Assembly (NCBI GenBank): GCA_046498185.1 | Contig: JAWOBE010000137.1 | Span: 1 to 26,050 of the forward strand | DNA from: CAYXDR01 sp046498185 | GTDB taxonomy: Bacteria > Desulfobacterota > DSM-4660 > Desulfatiglandales > Desulfatiglandaceae | DNA length: 26,050 nt | Direction of reading: 5' to 3' | Shown here: positions 1-7,195 of the stretch, piece by piece | How the letters are laid out: each line of letters opens with the position of its first letter | Numbering within the stretch: position 1 is the first letter of the stretch | Position numbers and translations under genes: made by a program | Notes under the pieces: model-generated | The model's input: the letters and a program-made list of their open reading frames with translations, nothing else | Told to the model about the DNA's origin: nothing | The model's database searches: none

Positions 1-348
1 TGAAATATTGACACCTATTTGGACACTTTTACTCTTGTTTTCAAAATCTTCGTAATAGTCCCCTTCATCCATCCATTTTTTAGTTTCAGCCATATCTTCG
101 GCCTGCTTTTGCTCCAGCCCTTTTCGATAGGTCTCCTCGATGGTTTGCAGCGCGCCGTCTTCGTCTTCTATGCCGAGATTTCGTGGATCGGCGGGAGAGA
201 AGGGGCTTGTTGGCGGGAGGCTGTCGCCTCCGCCTCCTCCACCTCCTCCGCCTCCACCACCGCCTCCCCCGCCACCGCAGGCGAAGGCTGCACTGGCTGT
301 AGTCAGAAATAAAAAAGTGATGGCGATCAGCAGTCTTAAATTCTTCAT
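1..348 (-). CDS. Secreted poly-glycine protein, unknown function (3' end outside window)
   Basis: The first 116 codons are visible; the gene continues past the left edge. The ATG at 348 follows a TGGAGG ribosome site six bases upstream. Residues 1-24 form a typical Sec signal peptide (MKN start, hydrophobic core, AFA before Cys), so export to the periplasm or beyond is expected. The Cys at the cleavage point could suggest a lipoprotein, but Phe at -2 fits a lipobox poorly. Directly after the Cys come 17 glycines in a row, encoded by a mix of all four Gly codons, then an Asp/Ser/Pro-rich linker and a charged, probably helical stretch rich in Glu, Lys, Gln, Asp and Tyr. I do not recognise a family. 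The opposite strand is open and would read poly-proline, but it lacks the start signals and signal peptide of this frame. Signal peptide and frame are seen; function is unknown. Confidence 0.75.
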   Translation of the reverse strand, partial: MKNLRLLIAITFLFLTTASAAFACGGGGGGGGGGGGGGGGGDSLPPTSPFSPADPRNLGIEDEDGALQTIEETYRKGLEQKQAEDMAETKKWMDEGDYYEDFENKSKSVQIGVNIS

Positions 349-977
349 GATATACCTCCAAAAGAGAATAAATGGACGCCGACTGGTTGGGCCGTCTTTA
401 GAGGGATCAATCCACTCGAAGTCACTGTGGAAAATGATTTGAATAATTTTTTCCAGCCGATTTCTATAAAGATCTTGAGTTTAGAAGTCAAGTAAACAAT
501 CATTAAGGAAGGTGAAGGATAAGAGCATGAACGTACCGCCCAAAATGCCGACATGAAGGTTGCTGCCTTTATGAAAACCAATTGTATCCTGGAATTCTGA
601 ACCCCAAAGTTTTTGCTCGTACCTATCCATTGTTGACGGCATCGGCCCAACAACCTGGCCTGCCTTCGATCCTACAAGATGAATGACAAGAGTTTTTTTT
701 ATTGGTAAAATAAATTTAATTTCTTGCGTGAAGCATCTATGCATGGATGTCGGCGCGGTAGCAAAATGAAATTATCAGCCAAACCATAGAGCTTGTACTG
801 ACCATCAGCAGAAAGCAATCGATCAGCCGGATTTTAAACTGCCAATCGTCTTTAGAGTGGACGAAATATCTTTTCCTTATACTGGATTTAAAAGGGGCGC
901 ACGGCGTGCCGATTTTTTGATTTTGGTGCTGTGCCGGGTTTGTGAAAAGAATAGGTTTGGCTGTAAAGGAGGCGCTT
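349..977. other. Intergenic gap without a convincing gene
   Basis: No open frame here has a ribosome site together with a recognisable product. A minus-strand frame (744-481) has protein-like composition but no ribosome site before its only ATG. A nine-codon plus-strand ORF at 527-556 follows a GGAAGG-like purine stretch and is too short to call. TATACT at 878-883 could be a -10 element for the stress-protein gene downstream, without a good -35. Confidence 0.5.
894..918 (+). terminator. Weak terminator-like hairpin before the universal stress gene
   Basis: A short GC-rich stem (896-900 with 906-910, one G-T pair) is followed by a run of six T at 913-918. It reads in the plus direction. It could end an upstream transcript or sit in the leader of the stress-protein gene. 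The stem is only five pairs, so the call is tentative. Confidence 0.3.
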
Positions 978-1442
978 ATGTACAAAAAAATTCTGGTGAC
1001 GCTTGATGGCTCGGAGCTTTCCGAATGTGTGATTCCTCATTTGGAAAAATTCAGGAAAGGTTTTCCTGAAAGTGAGATAATTTTGTTGAGGGTCGTAGAA
1101 CCGGTTGACAGCACGGTCGCCGCTCATGCAGACGTTATAAGCCCCGAGCAGTGGAAGTCCAGGGAAAACGCGATGTTGGTTACTGCCGGGGAGTATTTGA
1201 CGGAAGTCGCCGGACGTCTTGATCAGGGCGGGGCGCCCGTTCATTCAAACGTTATCACCGGTAGGGTGGAAGATCGCATCATCGATTACGCGAAAGAAGA
1301 AAAGATCGACTTGATAATCATGGCTACGCACGGGCGTTCGGGGGTAAGCCGGTGGGTCAGGGGCAGCGTTGCGGACAGGGTTTTGCGTATGGCGCAGATT
1401 CCGGTTTTGATGGTGCGCGCCCCAGGGACTAACAGGGCCTAA
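978..1442 (+). CDS. Universal stress protein (UspA family)
   Basis: A 154-residue single-domain universal stress protein, a cytoplasmic nucleotide-binding family induced by starvation and stress. The N-terminus (MYKKILVTLDGSE) is the usual first beta strand with the Asp that contacts adenine nucleotide. Near the C-terminus ATHG, nine residues, then GS matches the ATP-binding pattern G-x2-G-x9-G-[ST], with the first Gly replaced by Ala as in many members. I chose the ATG at 978 because AAAGGAGG lies just upstream; an in-frame ATG at 942 lacks this and would add an atypical N-terminus. The gene appears monocistronic, with a hairpin after the stop. The family is certain; the specific stress is not. 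Confidence 0.93.
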   Translation: MYKKILVTLDGSELSECVIPHLEKFRKGFPESEIILLRVVEPVDSTVAAHADVISPEQWKSRENAMLVTAGEYLTEVAGRLDQGGAPVHSNVITGRVEDRIIDYAKEEKIDLIIMATHGRSGVSRWVRGSVADRVLRMAQIPVLMVRAPGTNRA

Positions 1443-1464
1443 ATTTATTTTTCGGATCAGCAAG

Positions 1465-1503
1465 GCCCTCTTAAGCCCAGCCAAAAGGCGGGCTTAAGAA
1501 GGG
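1465..1503 (+). terminator. Long hairpin after the stress-protein gene
   Basis: CTTAAGCCC (1470-1478) pairs with GGGCTTAAG (1490-1498). An inner GCC/GGC pair closes an AAAA loop, and three further outer pairs form across a bulged A. No T-run follows on either strand, so it is a candidate transcription end or mRNA-stabilising structure rather than a textbook intrinsic terminator. Confidence 0.4.
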
Positions 1504-1646
1504 AAGATTTCTGTCCGCCTTTGTAGGGCCACGGAGGACCGCAGCGCAGGGTAGAGCGCCAAGCCGGTGACCGCCAGCATTAGCAATGCGTTTAGTAAGT
1601 AAAAGACAAGAAAGACAGACTGGTGTGATGTAGTGAACAAACGGTC

Positions 1647-1675
1647 TTGACATCCGGTGGTCGATGTAGTATTCA
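1647..1675 (+). promoter_or_regulatory. Candidate sigma-70 promoter for greA
   Basis: A perfect TTGACA (1647-1652) is followed after 17 bases by TATTCA (1670-1675), which matches the -10 consensus at three of six positions. The expected start of transcription is about 1682, giving a leader of about 120 bases before greA. The -35 and spacing are good; the -10 is weak. Confidence 0.45.
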
Positions 1676-1702
1676 ATTAAATAGTAAAAATTGAACTGGA
1701 GT

Positions 1703-1750
1703 AAGACCACGAGATCCGCATCCCTTGAGATGTTTTTTCGTGGTCTTTTG
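1703..1750 (+). terminator. Terminator-like hairpin in the greA leader (possible attenuator)
   Basis: AAGACCACGA (1703-1712) pairs perfectly with TCGTGGTCTT (1738-1747). A small inner CATC/GATG stem can form in the loop, and the 3' side ends in TTTTGTTA. It lies between the candidate greA promoter and the greA start, so transcripts from that promoter would meet it within about 70 bases. It could equally end a transcript arriving from the left. Confidence 0.55.
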
Positions 1751-1800
1751 TTATTGGATGGTTCCGGTTTCGGGGCTTGAAGAAACCACGGAGTTTATAC

Positions 1801-2268
1801 ATGGAGACGATACCGATAACCCGCGAAGGGCTTGAGCGTTTGAAAAGCGAGTTGAAGAACCTTGAGAAATTTGAAAGGCCCGGCAATATTCGCATGATAG
1901 AAGAGGCTCGTGCACATGGGGATCTCAGTGAAAACGCCGAATACCATGCGGCGAAAGAAAAACAGTCTTTTATCGAAGGCAGGATCAACGAGCTGAAATC
2001 TGTTATCGGGCAGTCCGAGGTAATCGATGTCGATGAAGGGCCGTGCGATTCGTTGGTGTTTGGTCGGACGGTACTTCTTTACAACACCGGGACCGACGAA
2101 GAAGTTGAGTACCGCTTGGTTGGACCGTATGAATCCGATCCGGAAAAAGGCAGAATATCGGTAACGTCACCGCTCGGAAAGGCGCTGATCGGTAAGGCGG
2201 AGGGGGATGAGGTGAAGTTTGCCACGCCCGGCGGAATTCAAGAATACGAGGTGGTCCGAATTTTTTGA
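1801..2268 (+). CDS. greA: Transcription elongation factor GreA
   Basis: GreA rescues backtracked RNA polymerase by stimulating cleavage of the nascent RNA 3' end through the secondary channel. The 155-residue length is typical. Residues 1-75 form the coiled-coil finger; Asp41 and Glu44 in HGDLSENAEYHAA are the acidic tip residues that help bind catalytic metal. The C-terminal globular FKBP-like domain is marked by SPLGKALIGK and TPGG. The ATG at 1801 gives the family N-terminus (METIPIT) and has GGAG nine bases upstream; a TTG at 1777 in the same frame would add eight atypical residues. Its leader contains a terminator-like hairpin. It converges on rsmE with 14 bases between stops. Confidence 0.97.
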   Translation: METIPITREGLERLKSELKNLEKFERPGNIRMIEEARAHGDLSENAEYHAAKEKQSFIEGRINELKSVIGQSEVIDVDEGPCDSLVFGRTVLLYNTGTDEEVEYRLVGPYESDPEKGRISVTSPLGKALIGKAEGDEVKFATPGGIQEYEVVRIF

Positions 2269-2282
2269 TTTTCCACCGGATT

Positions 2283-3035
2283 TCAGGTGGGTTCGAGCCC
2301 TCCGAATTCATATTGCAAAATAGCCGCAAGGGTTATCGCTGCAGTTTCAGCTCTTAAAATCCGGGCTCCGAGACCTGCCGACGAGACTCCCGCCGCCCGG
2401 GCGGAATTGATTTCTTCGATGCAGAACCCTCCTTCCGGGCCTACGATGACGGTCACGGTGTCTAAATCCCCGGAATGAGTTATCGCGGCACCGATCGATT
2501 TTTCCCTTTCCTGCTCCCATAATATCAAATTGAGGTTTTTCCCGTCGTGTCGAAGCGTTTTAAGCATTTCGACAAAGGTGTGGATTGGTTCGATCAGCAT
2601 CGGTGTTCTTCTATCGCTTTGTTTGACGGCGCTGCAGGCTATTTCGTTCCAGCGCCTCATTTTATTGGCGGCGCTTTTTTCATCCGGTTTAACGACGCTG
2701 CGTGCGGCCAGGAACGGCCGGAGACAGTAAACACCTAATTCAGAGGCTTTTTCTACAACAAGGTCCATGGCACGGTTTTTGAGAATCGCCTGACAGAGTA
2801 CAATCGGTACCGGGGGATCGGTCGGCGGTGAGAGACGGTCTAAAACTTTGAGGAGGACACTGCCGTTACCGAATTTTTCGATTTCGCATAGGGCTCTGTT
2901 GCCTGATTTGTCAATCACGATACATTTGTCGCCCGGCCCCATCCGCAAGACTTTCGTCATGTGAGCGGCCTCTGCACCACTCAAAAGTAAAGTGTTCCGC
3001 TCCCCGTGGATATCGTCGATCAGGAATCGTCTCAT
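2283..3035 (-). CDS. rsmE: 16S rRNA m3U1498 methyltransferase RsmE
   Basis: RsmE methylates N3 of U1498 in 16S rRNA of the 30S subunit, using S-adenosylmethionine. The 250-residue length is usual. The N-terminal part (MRRFLIDD, HMTKVLRMGPGD) is the PUA-like RNA-binding domain. The C-terminal half is the SPOUT knot domain, with GPEGG at 199-203 and LGARILRAETA at 222-232 forming the SAM-binding knot. It follows prmA with only five bases between stop and start, the last gene of the thiolase-led operon; prmA-rsmE is a common pairing. The ribosome site is weak, so translational coupling with prmA is likely. Confidence 0.96.
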   Translation of the reverse strand: MRRFLIDDIHGERNTLLLSGAEAAHMTKVLRMGPGDKCIVIDKSGNRALCEIEKFGNGSVLLKVLDRLSPPTDPPVPIVLCQAILKNRAMDLVVEKASELGVYCLRPFLAARSVVKPDEKSAANKMRRWNEIACSAVKQSDRRTPMLIEPIHTFVEMLKTLRHDGKNLNLILWEQEREKSIGAAITHSGDLDTVTVIVGPEGGFCIEEINSARAAGVSSAGLGARILRAETAAITLAAILQYEFGGLEPT

Positions 3036-3040
3036 GGTGC

Positions 3041-3934
3041 TTAGCCGCTATGCTGGATTTCTATGGTCAGACACGCCCATTCCTCCTCGGTGTGAACAAC
3101 CAGTGACCTGGCGAGGCCGGGCGGGAGTTGTGATTCGACTTGGGCGACTTGTTCCCTGAGTATTCCCGAAATCACGGCCTTTCCCCGGTCATCCGTTTTA
3201 TCTATGAGGTGAGGCAGGATCTTGAGAATTTCTCCGAGGATGATGTTTGCCACGACAACCGTATAGCGTCCTTGGATCGCCTGGATCGGAGAGTCGCTCA
3301 GCATAATTTCCCGTTCGAGTCCATTAAGAGCGATGTTTCGTCCGGCCCAATCAAGAGCCTCGATATCGATGTCAATACCAAAGACCGGCCTAAATCCCAA
3401 CTTGGCCGCATATACGGCCAGTATTGCGCTTCCAGTTCCTACGTCGAGAAAAGAGGCTTTCCCGGTTTCGGAGAAAATGCGTTCTATTTCTCTGAGACAA
3501 AGCCTGGTGGTGGGATGTTTCCCTGTACCGAAGGCCGGTCCGGGATCCATCAGGATAACATGACCTGTTTCGCGGTCGGAAACAGGAATCCATGCCGGGG
3601 AAATCAGCAGGTTTTCGCTCACCCGTTCAGGTTTAAAAAACGCACGCCAATTTTCTGCCCAGTTCTCTTCAACCACAGGTGAAAGTGCAGCGGAGGCAGG
3701 GGCTTCCGACGGGAAAAACTGGTTCAGCCTTGCCGTCAGGGCATTTAGCTGTAGAGACAGATCCTCTCCGCTTCGGTTCCATGGTAGATAACCGTAGACT
3801 TCTCTGTCTTCTTCAACGACCCCTTCACAGCCAAGATCGAAAAGAAAGGCGCCTGCAGCTTCATGAGCTTCCAGGTCTGCAGATATCGAGATACGGACCC
3901 AGTCGGGCGCATGGGAAATGCTTTCCTCCACCAT
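3041..3934 (-). CDS. prmA: Ribosomal protein L11 methyltransferase PrmA
   Basis: PrmA trimethylates amino groups of ribosomal protein L11 with SAM. An N-terminal L11-recognition domain (DWVRISISADLEAHEAAGAF) is joined to a class I methyltransferase. The signature DPGPAFGTGKHPTT, the SAM-binding FLDVGTGSAILA and the active-site-region VVANIILGEIL are all present. I start at the ATG at 3934 (297 residues, close to the usual 290-300) because AGGGGGGTGG lies just before it; in-frame ATGs at 3961 and 3994 would add non-conserved residues, and the latter overlaps the upstream gene. It lies 31 bases after the Zn-ribbon/OB gene and is likely transcribed with thiolase and rsmE. Confidence 0.95.
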   Translation of the reverse strand: MVEESISHAPDWVRISISADLEAHEAAGAFLFDLGCEGVVEEDREVYGYLPWNRSGEDLSLQLNALTARLNQFFPSEAPASAALSPVVEENWAENWRAFFKPERVSENLLISPAWIPVSDRETGHVILMDPGPAFGTGKHPTTRLCLREIERIFSETGKASFLDVGTGSAILAVYAAKLGFRPVFGIDIDIEALDWAGRNIALNGLEREIMLSDSPIQAIQGRYTVVVANIILGEILKILPHLIDKTDDRGKAVISGILREQVAQVESQLPPGLARSLVVHTEEEWACLTIEIQHSG

Positions 3935-3965
3935 ACCACCCCCCTGTTTATTGCAATCCATCCCG

Positions 3966-4409
3966 TCAGGACTGTCCCGCTTTGTCGAAGACATAATTCA
4001 ACCGGCCGGATGGAAGCGTATTGGCCCGGGTCACCATTGGCATGCCGAGTTGGAGCTCTTCATCGGGGATATCGGATGCTATTCTTCCGAAGACCTTATA
4101 TTCGCCGTAATCGAGCAGGGCGATGCGGTAGGGCAGGTCGGCTTCGAAACCCACCGGCGCATATTCAAGTTTCGAATAGGTGACCAATTTCCCACTGCCC
4201 TCAACCTGAGTCCATTCCATGTCGCTCGAAAGGCATGCAAAACAATCGGCCCTTGGTGGAAAAAACATGCGCCCGCATCCGCGGCATCTGGTTCCCATGA
4301 CCTTACCGGCCTCCAGATGATCGATGAAGTCGTTCACCTTGGTGGTGGCCGTGAAGCTCACTGTCCCGAATTTAGAAAATCGTGTGTCCAGTTCCTTCTT
4401 TTTGCTCAT
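3966..4409 (-). CDS. Zn-ribbon/OB-fold (DUF35) thiolase partner
   Basis: A 147-residue DUF35-type protein: an N-terminal helix, a rubredoxin-like zinc ribbon with Cys42, Cys45, Cys56 and Cys59 (CxxC, ten residues, CxxC), then an OB-fold (residues 65-140) that contacts acyl-CoA in related complexes. Members form complexes with thiolases or HMG-CoA synthase, for example in archaeal mevalonate synthesis and in BbsA of the benzoylsuccinyl-CoA thiolase BbsAB. The start at 4409 lies four bases after the thiolase stop, with GGGAG overlapping that stop, so the two are probably translationally coupled and made in equal amounts. The substrate cannot be told from sequence. Confidence 0.9.
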   Translation of the reverse strand: MSKKKELDTRFSKFGTVSFTATTKVNDFIDHLEAGKVMGTRCRGCGRMFFPPRADCFACLSSDMEWTQVEGSGKLVTYSKLEYAPVGFEADLPYRIALLDYGEYKVFGRIASDIPDEELQLGMPMVTRANTLPSGRLNYVFDKAGQS

Positions 4410-4413
4410 TGTA

Positions 4414-5580
4414 TCATCTCCCGAGGATGGTGACGTTTCCATAAAGTCCTACACCACCGATGTTGTGAACGAGGCCGATTTCCGGATCTTTAACCTGCAT
4501 CTGACCGGCTTCCCCCCGGAGCTGAAGGACGATGGTGCGTATCTGTGAGCCGCCTGTGGCGCCTATCGGATGGCCCTTGGACAGGAGACCACCGTCAACA
4601 TTCACCGGGATGCTCCCTTCCTTGTAGGTCTCCTTGCTTTTGATCAATTCTTTTCCTTCACCAGGCTCCGCGAAGCCGAGGTTTTCATAAGCCATCATTT
4701 CGGCGATCGTGAAACAATCGTGAACCTCGGCGACATCAATATCTTTGGGCCCTACTCCCGCCATTTCATACGCCTGTCGGGCGGCTTCACGGGCGGTGGT
4801 GAGTCCGGTGAACAGGTCTCTTCCAGCAAGGTTCACCGCGGTGGAAGCTGCTCCAAGGCCGAGAAGCCATATTGGTTTATCAGAAAAGGCCTTTGCTTTC
4901 TCCTCGTTTGCAACGATGATACAGGAGCTGCCATCGGCATTCGCGCAACAGTCTCCAACACGTAAAGGTGCGGCCACCGGTCCTGCCATCGGACTTGTCT
5001 TGTCGGAAAACATCTCTAAGGTCACCGGTTTCCGGTATACCGCCTTTTCATTTATCTGCCCGTATGTGGAAGCCTTCACCCTTATCAACGCCAGGTCTTC
5101 GGGTGTCGTCCCGTAGGCGTTCATATGCGCTCTCGCGTACATTGCGTAGTAAGCGGGCATCATGGTCCCGAAGGGACTTTCCCACTGGATGTCCGCTCCT
5201 CTCCCCATCCGCTCCTGGGATTCGGCGGAGGATATTTCAGACATTTTCTGAAAACCGACCACCGCCACGACATCGTGCAGGCCTGATTTTATCAACGAGT
5301 ATGCGACCCGCAGGCCCATGCTGCTCGACGAACAGAGGCTTTCCATATAAAATGTAGGCTGCGGCACGAGCCCAAGGTACTCTGCGAAAACTCCCGCCGG
5401 GGATCGTTGCTTGTCGTATTCTGGAGCTGAGCATACAACTGAAGCCCCGATTTCTTTGTTTGAGATTCCTGCATCAGCCATCGCTTCCTTGAATCCTTCG
5501 AAGGCCAGTTCTCGGACTGAGCCTGGATATCCCCTTACGAATGAACTCTGGCCGACCCCGATGATTCCTACTTTACCCAT
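4414..5580 (-). CDS. Thiolase family protein (acetyl-CoA acyltransferase type)
   Basis: A 388-residue thiolase that would cleave a 3-oxoacyl-CoA with CoA, or run the reverse condensation. The nucleophile is Cys83 in SLCSSSSMGL. The second catalytic segment is VHDCFTIAEM (His287, Cys289), the HDCF form seen in SCP-x-like thiolases, and the third is KGHPIGATGG (His337). The ATG at 5580 has AGGAGGAG upstream and gives the normal N-terminus (MGKVGIIGVG); the frame stays open for 43 codons upstream without support. It is first in the operon thiolase - DUF35 - prmA - rsmE, with a near-consensus promoter about 100 bases upstream. Degradation of a fatty or aromatic acyl chain fits the likely lifestyle, but the substrate is unknown. 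Confidence 0.92.
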   Translation of the reverse strand: MGKVGIIGVGQSSFVRGYPGSVRELAFEGFKEAMADAGISNKEIGASVVCSAPEYDKQRSPAGVFAEYLGLVPQPTFYMESLCSSSSMGLRVAYSLIKSGLHDVVAVVGFQKMSEISSAESQERMGRGADIQWESPFGTMMPAYYAMYARAHMNAYGTTPEDLALIRVKASTYGQINEKAVYRKPVTLEMFSDKTSPMAGPVAAPLRVGDCCANADGSSCIIVANEEKAKAFSDKPIWLLGLGAASTAVNLAGRDLFTGLTTAREAARQAYEMAGVGPKDIDVAEVHDCFTIAEMMAYENLGFAEPGEGKELIKSKETYKEGSIPVNVDGGLLSKGHPIGATGGSQIRTIVLQLRGEAGQMQVKDPEIGLVHNIGGVGLYGNVTILGR

Positions 5581-5691
5581 CGACTCTCCTCCTGCGGTTA
5601 TTTGGTTTGGTGGACCGCCCGGTATCCGGGTTGCGTGAGGTTCAGAGCGAGAGCCGGATCTGAACGCCTGCGGCTCTTCTTTAGCACCGGA

Positions 5692-5720
5692 AGTATAGGC
5701 CAAGACCATCCGGGGGTCAA
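5692..5720 (-). promoter_or_regulatory. Near-consensus promoter for the thiolase operon
   Basis: Read on the minus strand, TTGACC (5720-5715), exactly 17 bases, then TATACT (5697-5692). Each box matches the sigma-70 consensus at five of six positions. The transcript should start near 5685, leaving a leader of about 105 bases. The -35 box lies in one arm of the inverted repeat 5713-5758. Confidence 0.7.
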
Positions 5721-5758
5721 GGATTGTGGCTTTTTCGCCATCTATCGCTCTTGACCCC
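5713..5758. repeat. Inverted repeat joining two divergent -35 boxes
   Basis: GGGGTCAAG (5713-5721) and CTTGACCCC (5750-5758) are perfect inverted copies of nine bases. A smaller TGGC/GCCA pair lies around a T-rich centre. Each arm contains the TTGACC -35 box of one of two divergent promoters. This is either an operator for a dimeric regulator or simply the back-to-back arrangement of two strong promoters. Confidence 0.75.
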
Positions 5759-5779
5759 AGGTTCTCTTTAAAATATAAT
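5751..5779 (+). promoter_or_regulatory. Near-consensus promoter for the small membrane protein
   Basis: TTGACC (5751-5756), 17 bases, then a perfect TATAAT (5774-5779). Transcription should begin near 5786, about 54 bases before the GTG start at 5840. It mirrors the thiolase promoter across the inverted repeat. Confidence 0.75.
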
Positions 5780-5839
5780 TCAGTTCTATTTTACAAATAG
5801 TACTCGTTTTTTTCCGTAATTATCACTCGGGAGGGGATT

Positions 5840-6079
5840 GTGGATATATCCAGAAAAATAGGAATCGGTATCACGATGATCGTGCCGGGTTTTGTGCTCG
5901 GAGGCCTTTTGTGGTCGTGGTTTCATTCAGCAATCATTGTAGTGCTTCTGGAGTTGGCTGTAGTGGGTGTTTATATCTCTATTATAACCGGCAAACTGGG
6001 CCCCGTTTTGAAAGACGCAGTAGCCAGGGCCAAAACGGATTATTCCTGTTTCGGCAAAAAACAAGAAGCCGGGCGGTGA
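5840..6079 (+). CDS. Small two-helix membrane protein, unknown function
   Basis: A 79-residue protein starting at GTG, with GGGAGGGG just upstream. Residues 6-27 and 31-51 are hydrophobic and predict two membrane-spanning helices joined by a very short turn. The tail is charged (Lys, Arg, Asp) and probably cytoplasmic, with one Cys. I do not recognise a family. The gene has its own near-consensus promoter, a clear terminator, and no other gene in its transcript, so it is probably well expressed. Divergence from the thiolase operon over a shared inverted repeat suggests linked regulation, but says nothing about function. Confidence 0.75.
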   Translation: MDISRKIGIGITMIVPGFVLGGLLWSWFHSAIIVVLLELAVVGVYISIITGKLGPVLKDAVARAKTDYSCFGKKQEAGR

Positions 6080-6104
6080 TAAAATTTTTCGAATCCGGAT
6101 TGAA

Positions 6105-6145
6105 GACCGGGGAGGAACAAGAGGTTTCTCCCCGGTCGTTTTTTG
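6105..6145 (+). terminator. Intrinsic terminator after the small membrane protein
   Basis: GACCGGGGA (6105-6113) pairs with TCCCCGGTC (6129-6137) and is followed by GTTTTTTGG. A strong GC stem with a T-run on the plus strand. It also separates this gene from the convergent folD. Confidence 0.88.
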
Positions 6146-6158
6146 GTATAGGTGCTGT

Positions 6159-7067
6159 TTATTCAATTCCCAAATGGAATTTTAAGGATTTGAGTGTATT
6201 CTTCATCAGCATGGTGATCGTCATGGGGCCGACTCCACCGGGTACCGGAGTGATGTAACCGGCTATCTCTTTCGCTGCATCAAAGTCAACGTCGCCCCGC
6301 AGGATCGCAATCTTTTTGCCTGTCTTTTCACTTATTTTTTCTCCCACTCGATTAACGCCGACATCTATCACACAGGCCCCCGGCTTGATCCACTCGGGTT
6401 TGACGAGGCCTGGCACACCTGCTGCGACGATCAGAATATCCGCTCGCTTGCAGTGAAAAGCCAGGTCTTTGGTCCTTGTGTGCACGACGGTTACCGTGGA
6501 ATTGGCTCCCGGACCCTTCTGCAACAACATATTCGCTATCGGTTTCCCGACGATGTTCGACCTTCCGACGACCACGACTTCGGCGCCGCTCGTCTCTACA
6601 CCGGCGCGCACGATCATTTCCTGGATGCCTGCCGGCGTGCATGGAGGGAATTTGACCTCTGATCCACCGATCATCAAGCGACCGACATTGACAGGGTGGA
6701 ATCCGTCCACGTCTTTGTCCGGATCGATTGCGTTCAGAATTTTTTTCTCGTTTATGTGCTTGGGCAGAGGAAGCTGGACCAGTATGCCGTGAATAGAATC
6801 GTCTTTGTTGTATTTATCGATCAGAGACAGAAGCTCATCTTCCGATATCGTTTCAGGCTGATTGTCCTGAATTTCCTTGAAGCCGACCCGATGTGCGGTT
6901 TTGACCTTCAGGGTTACATAAGAAATCGAGGCCGGGTTTTCACCAACCAGGATCGTTACCAAGCCTGGAACCACACCGTGGTCGTTTTTGATTTTTTTGA
7001 CTTCTTCTTCGATTTCCTGAAGGATTTCTTCCCGGATATCGGTTCCTTTGATAAGTTTTGCGGTCAT
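6159..7067 (-). CDS. folD: Bifunctional methylene-THF dehydrogenase/cyclohydrolase FolD
   Basis: FolD interconverts 5,10-methylene-, 5,10-methenyl- and 10-formyl-tetrahydrofolate using NAD(P), supplying one-carbon units and serving the methyl branch of the Wood-Ljungdahl pathway where that exists. The 302-residue protein shows the catalytic Tyr50-x3-Lys54 (YVTLK), VQLPLP at 97-102, DVDGFHP, PCTPAG, the nucleotide-site GRSNIVGKP, GDVDF and the C-terminal ITPVPGGVGPMT. The ATG at 7067 has AAGGAG about eight bases upstream; the frame is open further but the extension is not family-like. It is transcribed alone, ending close to the convergent terminator at 6105-6145. No AOR read-through is expected because a strong terminator lies between. 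Confidence 0.96.
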   Translation of the reverse strand: MTAKLIKGTDIREEILQEIEEEVKKIKNDHGVVPGLVTILVGENPASISYVTLKVKTAHRVGFKEIQDNQPETISEDELLSLIDKYNKDDSIHGILVQLPLPKHINEKKILNAIDPDKDVDGFHPVNVGRLMIGGSEVKFPPCTPAGIQEMIVRAGVETSGAEVVVVGRSNIVGKPIANMLLQKGPGANSTVTVVHTRTKDLAFHCKRADILIVAAGVPGLVKPEWIKPGACVIDVGVNRVGEKISEKTGKKIAILRGDVDFDAAKEIAGYITPVPGGVGPMTITMLMKNTLKSLKFHLGIE

Positions 7068-7195
7068 TTCTTTTCTCCTTTTTCTTGTGTTGACGACCGG
7101 ATGAAACTGAGAGCCACCTCTTAACGGGAGTGTCATTATCACAGAACCGATTTCATTACAATGATACAGAATATTTCCTGATCAGGTAGTTGAAA

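Noticed and set aside
140..442. Plus-strand frame with 17 prolines
   Set aside because: It is the antisense of the poly-glycine gene; the minus strand has a ribosome site and a signal peptide, this frame has neither.
1494..1676. 60-codon minus-strand frame with a hydrophobic middle
   Set aside because: It would start at TTG with no ribosome site and overlaps the greA promoter; composition alone is not enough.
2285..2300. GGTTCGAGCCC resembling a tRNA T-arm
   Set aside because: It lies inside the end of rsmE and no acceptor, D or anticodon stems can be found upstream.
3140..3682. 180-codon plus-strand frame opposite prmA
   Set aside because: Antisense shadow; PrmA motifs on the minus strand are unambiguous.
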